From Hygrophila difformis (Eukaryota > Streptophyta > Magnoliopsida > Lamiales > Acanthaceae): 64,000 nt of DNA. Position 1 is the stretch's first letter; the number at the start of each line of letters is the position of its first letter. The notes below the pieces were generated by a model that saw only the letters and a program-made list of their open reading frames with translations, ran no database searches and was not told the origin of the DNA. The stretch lies in assembly GCA_030278955.1 (NCBI GenBank), contig JAOANR010000004.1, forward strand, positions 16,802,526 through 16,866,525, given 5' to 3'. Below are positions 23,010-33,739 of the stretch, one piece after another. Made by a program: the position numbers and the translations under genes.

Positions 23010-23540
23010 GGCTAGCTACGACGCTAACCGCCCTGCGACACTATCGTAGGATAGCGTCGTAGGTGAGGTTTTACATCGTAGCTACCCCAGACTTAAGCAA
23101 AAATTTGTCCTACGACGCTAGACCTACGACACTATCCTAGGATAGCGTTGTAATTTTTGTCTAAGGTCGTGGGACCCCAAAATACTTTCATTTTCACAAA
23201 AACCCATCTACGACGCTAACCCACGACGCCATCCTAGGATAGCGTCGTAATTTAGTGTATAGCGTCGTAGCACCCTCACTTTTTCAAAAATCATCTTTTC
23301 TCACTACGACGCTAGACCCTACGACGCAAACCATGTTTGACGTCATAGGATATGCTTAGCGTCGTAGTCCTCCATTTCTAAACTTTCATGCACGAGGTCA
23401 ACACTACGACGTAAAACATTGTTTAGCGTCGTACATAAACCCTTTAGACTCAAAATTTTCATCTCTATCACCAATCCATGACGACGCTAGTATCACGACG
23501 TAATTCTAGGATAGCGTCGTAAAATCCGTCTAGCGTCGTA
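23010..23540. repeat. Palindrome cluster 3 (downstream of the LTR start site)
   Basis: It has at least seven exact AGCGTCGTA and several TACGACGCT copies. Four long imperfect palindromes are centred on CCTAGG or a variant (near 23,040, 23,133, 23,233 and 23,500), for example TACGACACTATCC facing GGATAGCGTTGTA. Confidence 0.8.
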
Positions 23541-23900
23541 ATCGGCATTTTTGCCAAATTTTCCAATTCTCCATTTTCTACACTAATTAATTGAACCCTT
23601 AAGTCAATAATTAAAGATCATGATTAGCAATGATTAAGATCAATAATTACTATGATTAAAGGATCTTTGTTCAATTCTCACTAAAACTCTTTTCTATAAA
23701 TAAAACCTTTAATGCCTTAAGCAGATAATTCGGACTGTAATTAATTATGGTATGAAGGATTATTTAAGTCATTAATTATGGAACCTTGCATGAGAAACAA
23801 ATGTCTCTCATACAAGGCATCCTCTTTTATTTTACTTATTTTCATTTTGTCCTTTTCGTGATGTGTGAATGAACAGTAAAAGATGTCACAGAATAATGTT

Positions 23901-24036
23901 GGCGAACGGTCCCTTCACCGGGAAATGATGTAGCCCGTATCTGTATATCAATTATTGTTTGTTATTTTGCATCGTTTGGATAATGATTAATGAGGTCAGG
24001 CGAACGGTCCTTTCACTGGGAAATGAAGTAGCCACT
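23901..24036 (+). repeat. Two copies of a 36-base block, period 98
   Basis: GGCGAACGGTCC then TTCAC and GGGAAATGA with GTAGCC at 23,901 and 23,999. CGGT and ACCG in the first copy, and CGGT and ACTG in the second (one G-T pair), can form a short stem. Confidence 0.5.
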
Positions 24037-25333
24037 CAGCTAATTATTATCCAAATACAGTTTTATTTTCCTTATTTTAATTTCCAAACCCAAATTCTAA
24101 TCTGAAATATGAGTCAGTCAATATCTGTCAATATTAACTGACGAGCATTGCAGATAAGAAACATGTAGGTTTTTATCTGAGTTCGCAGACAGTAGAAACC
24201 CAACTGGTAGCGAAACTGCCATTATAAGGCTTCTGCTGTCTAAATTCATTCCATCCGAGTAATTGGGAAATTGGGTAGCAGATGTTTGCAGTCCGCCCGA
24301 TTATTCTGCCACCATTTTGCCTCACGGCTCCCTCATATCTGTGTCTCTCGTTCCGTCTAAACCCACCATTATATTTTGGGTTAATTAATTTTATACTTCC
24401 ATATATCCGTATGCATGCTATTATTATGTAAATATTGTGGTCATAATATTTTGGGATCCTTCCCTTGGACATAGAAGGCTTGACTTTTTAAACAGATATT
24501 GCATATTAAATTTCCAACAAAAACTCATTTATAACATCCGGATCTAAGTAAGGGATAAATTTCTCAGTTATGACTAGTTCATATTCTGTCAAGGGCTGAT
24601 TTAGGGGAATCAGAAGCAGAGTCAGCGATTAGGTCTCACCTAGACTGAAAGGGCCTGTGTTCTTAATTGAGAGTCTAGTACCTGTTTAGGGAATGGTTTT
24701 CAAATCTTTTATTTTCCAAAATTGCTTTGTGTTGGGAATTTAGTCTTAACTGCCACCCCGAGATGGAATTCACTTGGATTCAAATACAGTGTGATAGGTA
24801 ATTCTAGAGGAACAATACGTAGGCCTTGGTTATTTTCTAAGATAGGGTTGAGTTCCTTTCAACTGCTCTCCTCTCCTGCCAAAGCCTATTTTTGAGTCCT
24901 AAGTGAGAGCATCCGGAACAAACTAAACTATTAGTTCGTTTCATTAGTTTGTATCTCATAATCACCCGGGAGGACGTGACACAGCGAGCAGTTCACCGAG
25001 ATTCGAGAATTCTTTATCCACATCCGGTCATCCTGACTGGGGGCTTTCTTTTACTACCAGTACGAAGCTTTTGAAACTTCCGAGTGATAGGATTTTAAAA
25101 TGCCTTCTTTACCGCTTTCTTTTAATCGCTTTTGTAGAGGTCACTCAGAAGCATCGCTAGATCTTCTAACTGCTACTAGGACTGAGAGTTAAGGGATAGT
25201 TCAGGCTTATTTTTAGACTTTGGGAGTGACATGGGGGAATAATAGCAGTACTTGGCACTTCAACAAATGATTTGTCAGGTGTTGCTTGTCCACCGCAGGT
25301 GAAATAACATACCCTGGCCGGGGCAGTTATGAA

Positions 25334-28218
25334 TGTAATACCCGAGAATTTTGCAACATAAAATAAATAAATAAATAAATAAATAATAAAGAAAACATAA
25401 TAAATAAATAAATAAAGAATCATAAGGAATGAGAAATGGAATTTAAATTAAAAAGGAATCAAAGTTCCGAGAACCCGGGAAGCCGAAGATAATTTAATTA
25501 AATAAATTGTTACACGGGAACCCAACACCGATGGACTCAATAACTCGAGTCCAAATGTAAATTTAGATCCGAATAAAATTTAGATAGGAAATCGGAGCCC
25601 GAAAATAGCCCGAAAATCAGGATCCGAGAACATACAGGGACAGAAGTCCGAAAGAGAGGAGAAAAGGCTCGACGGATCGCACGACCCGCCCGGACCGAAG
25701 TCCAGGCGTTGTCCGCACGGTGTCCGCGCGGGGTTTCTTCATCCTCCGCGCGGTGTCCGCGCGGGGTTCCTTCTTGTACCGCGCCACACCCCTGAACGCG
25801 GCAGATCACGCGATCATCGCGATTTGTTGCCAAAATTCGACCCACGACTAAGGAAAGTCAATCCCAGTCGGGGGGAAAGGTATTAGGACGATGGGGGATG
25901 ATTTTCCACCCCATATTCAGTCTCTCAAACCCTCCTCTTCACTCCTAAAACTCTCCCAAAGCCAAACACCTTTCCGGCGACCCTCCGACGACTTTCCCGC
26001 GACCAAAACTGACCGTGGAAACGTGTAGATCAAGGATTACAGTCCTTGAATCATTGGTAAGGATTATATTAGGTCCTTTTCTCGTTTTTAATCTCAAATC
26101 CTCAATCTAACTTCGGATATTTGACTTGAAAACACAAATCGGAGCCAAAGGAAGAAGAACCGTGTTGAGGAGATCCGTTCGTAGCCATCCGTAGATTCCG
26201 GACGATCCAAGGGCAGTTTAGAACTCATATTATGTAAGTTAATTCTTACATACGGTTTTCGGTGGCTAAAAATCGACCAAACATGAGATTCAACACAAGA
26301 ACTTAATAAAATCTGTCAATAGAGGTTTCGCTCGCGCGCAGTGTTTTCGGATGTACTTTTCGAACCCTTAAAAGTCTTCAAACGAGAAAACTCAAAACAT
26401 AAAAAGTATTCCTAAGACATAGATCTACATGCTGTAAAATTTTCATAATTTTCTTTAAATTTTGATGCCCGAAATCCGAGTCTGAACACCTCTGAAAAAT
26501 TTTCGAACTTAGAACTTGGCAGATTTCACTCTCGATCTTGTTAGCCATTTTGACCTTGGATCTAGGCCGAATTAGGACTTGTGCTAAACATAAAATTTGT
26601 AGATCAATGAGTCTTGAATACCTCTATAAAATTTCATGCATTTTCATTAAGATTTGCTACCCCAAACCGCGTCGAACATATTCTGTTGTGCATGAACCTT
26701 TCGAAAACTGAGACAGATTATATGATCGAACTTGATGTGCATTTTTCTATCACTTGTGTTCAAAACTAATATTTAGTGTAAACATAAAAGTTGTAGATAA
26801 ATATCTTGAGAACATGCCTGTAAAATTTCGTGCATTTTCATTTACGTTTGGATAGTCAAAACCCATTTTGAATACACTGTGTCCGAAAAGGAAAAGACGA
26901 GAGATTTTTAAACCGAACTTAGTGGATTAATCTGACTTAAACCGTGATGAATTTGCATAATTTGCCTCTAATAAAAACTTGTTTATTTTGGTGTCCTTTA
27001 AGTGGCTGTAAAATTTCATAAATTTTGAAGGTCGTTTGCTATGTTAAAAACTCTTTTGAAAATCAGTGCGCTGTATAGACAATTATGACAGATTTTGGCT
27101 TTTGTAAATATTGTAAAATTTCACCTGTTTCCTCACATAATTTCGGAAAACTTAAAACACGAAAGTTGTTCGTTAGCGTGTTTTTGATCTACTGTAGAAA
27201 TTTGAAGTCAATTACCTTTGAAATGAAATTTTAAACTGAGATGGCGTAAATTGTGGCAATGGCTTGGTTGAAATGTTGAAAAACTCGTCTTTTGAGAAAC
27301 ACATGATTTGCGAGATATGTCTAAACAAATAAAAATATTTTTCTAAATTCTTTTGAAAAATTGGTGATTTGTGACCAAGTAGGTACTATCAATATTGACT
27401 ATGTGGCTTGTGGACATCAGGGCCCAAGCGTATGTCTAGCGGACATAAGAGCCCTAGCGCGATATTGATTATGTGGCTTGTTGACATAAGGGCCCAAGCG
27501 TATGACTAGCGGACATAAGGGCCCTGGTGAAATATTGACCATGAGGCTAGTGGACATAAGAGCCCTAGCGAATGGTGATCTGTAAAAGAAATGAAACGAG
27601 ACAATTATAAGAAATTTAGATTAAATTCTTGATAAATTGTGCCTTTAAATTTATGTCAATTTACTTAAGTACTTTGCAAGCTATATTTATGATCATATGG
27701 AATCCCTGTCTTTTGGATTATGCAATTAAATTATTATTAGATGAATAAATTAAATCGTGTCTTGAATGCACATGTTTTCTTTAAATTAATTAAAGGCTTT
27801 GAAACCCCATTATTGTATGATAGGGGTTAACTTACTCAGCATGTTTATGCTGACAAAACCGTTGTTCTCTTTTTCTTTTCAGAGTATGGGGCTTACACAT
27901 GAGCATAGCATGCATTGGGATTTTGGAAATGTTTACACTCATTTTTATACATGGCTGCATAACGGGCCTGTTTAACCTGTGTTTTGGCCATGTCGGCCCT
28001 ATATTTAAATTCCGCTGCTATCTATATAATTAGCTATTATTTTCCGCTGCAACTATAATGACATTATTTTCAAGTTATATTATAATGGACTGTTTGAATG
28101 TTTTAAATTCTGAAAAACCATAGCCTCGCATCTCTTTAGCAAGCTCAGAGAAACCGTGTCTTGCTAGGGGGTGTGGCGGTAACATCCCGGCCTGGGTTAT
28201 CAAATCCGTGGTGTTACA
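25334..28218 (+). mobile_element. Solo LTR of family A with target duplication
   Basis: It starts TGTAATACCCGAGAATTTTG and ends GGTGTTACA, matching the LTRs at 37,921 and 46,501 in landmarks though diverged. It is flanked by ATGAA at 25,329-25,333 and 28,219-28,223. The Athila LTR continues on both sides. Such solo LTRs arise by recombination between the two LTRs of an element. It holds a GC-rich patch (25,690-25,810) and a hairpin array. Confidence 0.9.
27391..27571. repeat. 70-bp tandem repeat forming five covarying stem-loops
   Basis: About 2.6 units of 70 bp, starting at 27,391, 27,461 and 27,531. They hold five stem-loops with a shared 14-base loop of the type TGGACATAAGAGCC. Stems: GCTTG/CAAGC (27,406 and 27,476), CTAG/CTAG (27,436), ACTAG/CTGGT (27,505, one G-T pair) and GCTAG/CTAGC (27,546). 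Confidence 0.75.
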
Positions 28219-28877
28219 ATGAATCTGTGGTATCTTAGAATTTGTGGTCTTAAGAACATGTAAACTCATACTGTAAGTACCTGTCTGTTAAAGGGAACAT
28301 AGTACTGAGAGCATGAGAACTAGCTATCTGACAGGATTATCCCAAACAAAAATCTGTGTATTAAAATGGAAGTTTAGTTATGCTTTATCTGAATCTTGTC
28401 CAATCCTTATTCTTTTCTCCATGTCCCTTCTGTCATCATTTGGAATCAGCTTCATAGCTAGCTTAGCATAGATTTACTAATTTCATCTGTTTTCTAGATT
28501 CTATTTTAATATGCTCTGTAGATTAATTTAGCTGCTTTCATAGCTTAGATTAGATTCAGTCATATAGTTGTTGATCCAACTTCAAACTGATTAGAGCAAT
28601 ACGAATGGAAAATCTAGTAAAACGGTGTGGGACCTACTTCTATCGCACATCCTCCAGTGAACGATCCGGTCTTACTATAAATTACTGCAATTTTTGACAC
28701 CGTGCGCTTTCGGGCCACAATTTGCTACATGAGTGTATAAAAACGTGAAAACCTATAATTATACCCGTAATCCCAACTCCATCTTCCTAATTGTTTTCAT
28801 TAAATAAAATTAAACCAGGATTATATTCTTTTCAGAAAATACTCATATAGTGGGAAATTTTCAAAAGTTTCAATAAA

Positions 28878-29779
28878 CTTTTGAAAAATCCCGTTCACTA
28901 GGCTAAGCCGATCTTCATACAATTATCCTTGAGACTGCCTCATTAGTGGTCTCCCTACTATCTGAGATTGCCTCGTTAGTGATCTCGCACGCTGTGTTTT
29001 ATTTGGACTGCCTCGTTAGTGGTCCTACGATTATTGAGACTGCCTCGTTAGTGGTCTCCCTTTTATTTGGACTGCCTCGTTAATGGTCCTACGATTTGAG
29101 ATTGCCTCGTTAGTGATCTCCCTTGTGTGGTGTCCTCTTCTTAGTTATCGGGATAATATTAAAAGACTTGTGGGCGTATTTAATTAAGTTGTATTTACTT
29201 ATCACGCTTTTAAATTACGCTTTTTAATTATGCCCTTAAATTATGTATTCTAGTCTCGTATAATTAATTATGCCTTTCCGCTGTAAGTTAAATTATGAAT
29301 TTTAAATATTTTCATTGAAGCATGAAATATCTATTTTTAATTAAACACATGTAACCCCTTAATTGTTTTGTTAGGAATTGACTTACTCGGTATATTTTTA
29401 TACTGATAATCCCGTTGTTGTTTTCCTTTTACAGAGTATGTCGAGTGATGCATGCTCATGCATTGGGGGAAATATTTCATGAACACTTTCATTTCCTGCA
29501 TTTTTTAATACTGTCTAATCGGGCCTGTTAAACCCGAGTTTTGGCCATGTTGGCCATGATTACTTTCCGCTGCATTACTTACTCTATTGCGTGCATGAAT
29601 GATTAATATCTCGTATTTTAAATTTAAGTATTATTATTCCGGACTCGTTATTTAAAATGTTTAAATTCTTTCAAGTACCCATAGCCTTGCATCTCTTTAG
29701 CAAGCTCGAATTGACGTGTCTTGCTAGGGAGATGTGGCGATGGCATCCCAGCCTGGGTTACCAAATCCGGGGTATTACA
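28878..29779 (+). repeat. Family-A LTR remnant (3' part)
   Basis: The block from about 29,370 (GACTTACTCGGTATA) through GGGCCTGTTAAACCCG, TTTCCGCTGC and CTTGCATCTCTTTAGCAAG to GGGGTATTACA follows the family-A LTR end but is more diverged. The Athila LTR ends just before it, so the Athila element probably inserted into this older LTR. ATAAA at 28,873 would be the right target duplication; the left one is outside the window. Confidence 0.7.
28931..29120. repeat. Array of six covarying stem-loops
   Basis: Six copies of a 13-base loop (TGCCTCGTTAGTG, with one change in copies 1 and 5) are each flanked by complementary stems. Copies 1 and 4 have GAGAC/GTCTC, copies 2 and 6 have GAGAT/ATCTC, and copies 3 and 5 have GGAC/GTCC. 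Starts: 28,931, 28,964, 29,005, 29,036, 29,069 and 29,098. Spacers are 8-18 bases. Confidence 0.9.
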
Positions 29780-29833
29780 GATTTATCATGGAGGATTTAT
29801 CTAAGAAATTCCATTTCTTAAGACCATTAGAAG

Positions 29834-29916
29834 GGAAAGTTATTGTTAAATACCCACACCTCCAAAGTGTTATGTATTAGTACCCCTATACTCAATACGT
29901 TTTGTATTGATATCCA
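29834..29916 (+). repeat. Left terminal inverted repeat, small MULE
   Basis: It pairs imperfectly with 35,238-35,319 and closely resembles the left end of the large MULE at 35,334. Confidence 0.7.
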
Positions 29917-29989
29917 CCTGTCAAATACATGTGACTTCAGGACCCCTCCACTAAAACAAAATCAAAATCAAAATAAAATGCAGAAATGA

Positions 29990-30695
29990 CTAAAATACCC
30001 CACCTTTGTGGGACTGATATGACAACACCCTCTCTCTTCAATTTCTTTTTTTTTACTTTATTTTATTTTTTATTTCCTTGACATTTCTATTATATTTTTT
30101 GTTGCATTTTAAAATTTTATCTTTTAAATTTTATTTTATTTTATTTTATTTTAATTTAATATTATTTTTATTTAATATTATATGCTCGCATTATTCAATT
30201 ATTTCATCTTATTTTCTAATTTAACAATATATAATTTAGTTATTTAATTAAAAATAATTTTTCTATATTATTCTGTTTTTAAGTTTTTTTTATTAATTTA
30301 CTTAAATTTTATTTTATTTTGTACATTATATTTTTAATTTTATTTTGCTACTCTTGATTTTATTATAATAATATTTATTTTATTTTGAAATTTTATTTTT
30401 AGAATGATTTTTCTTTTTAAATCACCTAAATGTGAAAATAAATATCTAACAATTAAAATATATTATTTTTTAACTATTGGGGTCAAAATAATTTTCTTTT
30501 ATGTCAATAAATCTTTTAAAAAATATTGAGAATGATAAAAGTATGGTTTATTCTAACATTATAAAGTATAGCTCTATTTATTACCAATAAATTAGTTTAG
30601 CTTCTAATTCTAAAATATCGGTACAATTAAGTATATTTTTTTAAAATTCACACTACAATTATTGCTTATTACCTATTTTGTTCTAATTAAGAAAC

Positions 30696-30762
<67 letters not shown>

Positions 30763-30780
30763 GTTATTTGTTATTTGTAT
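29990..30780. other. Very AT-rich stretch with (ATT)n microsatellite
   Basis: No gene. It has runs of TTTTATTTTATT type and a perfect (ATT)n of about 67 bases at 30,696-30,762. Confidence 0.8.
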
Positions 30781-30788
30781 TTTCTACT

Positions 30789-30885
30789 TGAAGTCCGTCG
30801 TGGATACACCTATGTGAACAATACCAAAAAATGTAGGTGAGATGTTCCATGAAGTACTGTGGATAGCGGATTTGTCGTTATCTAT
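30789..30885 (+). pseudogene. Fragment of MULE transposase exon
   Basis: It aligns with 36,924-37,012 of the large MULE: GTCCGTCGTGGAT against GTCCGCCGTGGAT, and ACTGTGGATAGCGGATTT against ACTGTGGATGGCGGATTT. It covers the VRRG to CGWRI zinc-binding-type N-terminal region, with a frameshift and stops. Confidence 0.6.
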
Positions 30886-31261
30886 TGTTAGTTTTGTCGT
30901 TCATAGTCATAAATGAACTGTGGATAATAGAGAACTCTGCACAACAATCCGCCATTAGTTTTGTCGTTCATAGCCATAAATGAATTCCTTTGCACTATTA
31001 TATTAGGTTATGTGTTACACCAAGAACACACTATTATCATTCACTATGAACACCTAATATTGACCTTACAATATACTGCACTCCATCCCCCACTACTCTT
31101 GTACAGGATATGACTCTTAAATGGATATGTACATAACTGTAAGAGATAAAGTAGAGTTATTTATTGTTCGCAATTATTCATATAATAACGAACAAATATG
31201 TTTGTTTATGTTAAATAAAGTACGAATAATCGTGATCAAGACATTAACCAAACCCTATTTG

Positions 31262-33185
31262 TTCGTTAATGAGCTCAAATTTATTTATTTAACATAAACT
31301 ATCGTTAATGAGTACATCTGGTGTGATTGTTTAACATAAACAATCATATTTGTTCGTTATTATTGTTAATTAAAGTGGTTGAATGTCATTAATGAGCTCA
31401 AATACAAGATTTCGTGGTGGAGTATATGGTTTCCCAAGAACACACGATCACCTCCAGTGGAATACACCGAGCATAATGCCTGAGATGTACTCCTCCACTT
31501 GAAGTAAACACCATTCCTTCAGTCATTCATTACATAGTGAAAAGAGGCATATTTGGGACAAATAGGATTGGATTAATATGGTGATCACGATTATTCATTC
31601 TTTATTTAACATAAACAAGCATATTTGTTCGTTATTATTTTAAATTAATGTGGTTGAATGCCGTTAATGAGCTCAAGTACAAGTTTTGGTGGTGGACTAT
31701 GTGATTTTCCAAGAACACACCACCTCCAGTGGAATACACCGGACATTCTGCCTCAGATGTACTCCTTTAATCCTCTACTGAAAGGAAGCACCATTCCTTC
31801 AGTCATTCCTCATATAGTGAAAAGAGGCATATTTGGGGCACATAAGGTTGGGTTAATGTGGTGATCAAGATTATCCGTGCTTTATTTAACATAAACAAAC
31901 ATATTTGTTCGTTATTATTGTAAATTAAAGTGGTTGAATGCTATTAATGATCTCAAATACAAGATTTAGTGGTGGACTATGTGGTTTCTCAAGAACACAC
32001 CATTACCTTTAGTGGAATACACCGGACATAATGCCTGAGATGTACTCCTCTACTGGAAGTAAGCACCATTCCTTCAGTCATTCCTCACATAGTGAAAAGA
32101 GGCATCTTTGGGGTACATAAGGTTGGGTTAATGTGGTGATCACAATTATTCGTGCTTTATTTAACATAAACAAACATATTTGTTCGTTATTATTGTAAAT
32201 TAAAATAGTTGAATGTCGTTAATGAGCTCAAATACAAGTTCTGGTGGTGGACTATGTGATTTTCCAAGAACACACCATCACCTCTAGTGGGATACACCGG
32301 ACATTCTGCCTCAGATGTACTCCTCTACTGAAAGGAAGCACCATCCCTTCAGTCATTCCTCATATAGTGAAACGAGGCATATTTGGGGCACATAATTGGG
32401 TTAATGTGGTGATCACGATTATTCGTGCTTTATTTAACATAAACAAACATATTTATTCGTTATTATTGTAAATTAAAGTGGTTGAATGCCATTAATGATC
32501 TCAAATACAAGATTTAGTGGTGGACTATGTGGTTTCTCAAGAACACACCATTACCTTTAGTGGAATACACCGGACATAATGCCTGAGATGTACTCCTCTA
32601 CTGGAAGTAAGCACCATTCCTTCAGTCATTCCTCACATAGTGAAAAGAGGCATCTTTGGGGCACATAAGGTTGGGTTAATGTGGTGATCACGATTATTCA
32701 TGCTTTATTTAACATAAACAAATATATTTGTTCGTTATTATTGTAAATTAAAATAGTTGAATGCCGTTAATGAGCTCAAATACAAGTTGTGGTGGTGGAC
32801 TATGTCATTTTCCAAGAACACACCATCACCTCCAGTGGAATACACCGGACATTCTGCCTCAGATGTACTCCTCCACTGAAAGGAAACACCATTCCTTCAG
32901 TCATTCCTCATATAGTGAAAAGAGGCATATTTGGAGCACGTAGGGTTGGGTTAATGTCTTGATCACGATTATTCGTACTTTATTTAACATAAACAAACAT
33001 ATTTGTTCGTTATTATTGTAAATTAAAGTGGTTGAATGCCATTAATGATCTCAAATACAAGATTTTTTGGTGGACTATGTGTTTTTCCAAGAACACACCA
33101 TTACCACTAGTGGAATACACCGAACATTCTGCCTCATATGTACTCCTTTACTAAAAGGAATTACCATTCCTTCAGTCATTCTCTA
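31262..33185. repeat. Tandem array, about 275-bp monomers in alternating A and B types
   Basis: Seven monomers start near 31,393, 31,667, 31,947, 32,218, 32,491, 32,767 and 33,042, preceded by a partial one. Type A has GATCTCAAATACAAGATTTAG, GACATAATGCCTGAG and TGGAAGTAAGC. Type B has GAGCTCAAATACAAGTT, GACATTCTGCCTCAG and TGAAAGGAAGC. The order is A-B-A-B-A-B-A, with the last one starting as A and ending like B. No gene. Confidence 0.85.
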
Positions 33186-33254
33186 GAGCATATGATAAAT
33201 AAGCAAAACCATTCCATAGCAATTAAAGCAAAGCGGTGAAATACCAATCAGTAT

Positions 33255-33714
33255 CTATCCCATTAGTACATGATTAAACCAAACATGTTTAAAAGCAAAA
33301 TAAACGACCATGAGCAACCATCCATAACAGTTCAAATCCATCACGATCACCAATGAACCCTCCGGGGTGGGCACCACCTGGGTCACGAATTTCTCCTCCC
33401 GCCTACTGATGTCAAATTTCCGCGCATGGGGTGCCCTGAGTTTGAGGAGATCAGCCCGACAATCCTGCAAATGTTCGTGTTTCTCCTTCTTTGAAAAATG
33501 ATAGAAAGGCGTCTTCTTTATGGTTTTTTTCTGTTGCTCCATAATATTTCCCGCAATTTCCGTCATGGCATCGTGCAGCACAGTAAGGCTGCACCGGGCA
33601 ACTATTGATGCCCCATCGTTGTCCTGCTTCTTGGTTACATTTTTTTTCTTTCTTCACACCTCCTTTAACTTTGGTGACATTCGTTCGTTGCATGCCAAAT
33701 CCACTAATCATCAC
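33255..33714 (-). pseudogene. Fragment of the MULE Ulp1-type gene
   Basis: It matches two separate parts of the gene on the minus strand of the large MULE: the N-terminal LHDAM..EQQKK..TPFYHFSK part (56,550-56,747) and the LRLRA..ARKF..RREKKFVTQVV part (55,690-55,850). They are fused by deletion of about 0.7 kb; a second deletion follows after FVTQVVPTPEG. No protease domain remains. Confidence 0.7.
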
Positions 33715-33739
33715 TATTTCGAAGAATATAATATATAGT

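Larger units (their letters stand above)
10562..28872 (+). mobile_element. Athila-like gypsy retroelement carrying an F-box gene
   Basis: The end of the 5' LTR (10,562-10,845) matches 28,590-28,872 closely. A classic Athila/Tat-type primer site follows it at once. The internal region has gag, protease, reverse transcriptase, RNase H and integrase in the usual order to 16,936, then a spliced F-box gene, then the 3' LTR from 21,762. The 5' LTR is cut by copy 1 and the 3' LTR by a solo family-A LTR. Many stops and frameshifts show that it is old. The Athila assignment is by protein style (DLGSS protease, FMDDFSVYG) and primer site. Confidence 0.8.
21762..28872 (+). repeat. Athila-like 3' LTR (split by a solo LTR)
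   Basis: It starts TGATAATGACC after AAATGTGAGGTTGT and ends AAAAGTTTCA, like the 5' LTR end at 10,845. Without the 2,885-bp solo LTR and its target duplication it is about 4.2 kb. It has palindrome clusters, a TATA box at 22,371 and a near-repeated 35-base block (23,901 and 23,999; GGCGAACGGTCC start). It has no ORF that I believe. The start point is inferred, since the 5' LTR start is outside the window. Confidence 0.65.

Noticed and set aside
28931..29120. CRISPR-like array
   Set aside because: Spacers are 8-18 bases and irregular, the repeat is a hairpin with changing stems, and the context is a plant LTR.
31658..32943. Three short plus-strand ORFs of similar sequence
   Set aside because: They lie in the B-type monomers of the tandem array, with no codon bias or domain.
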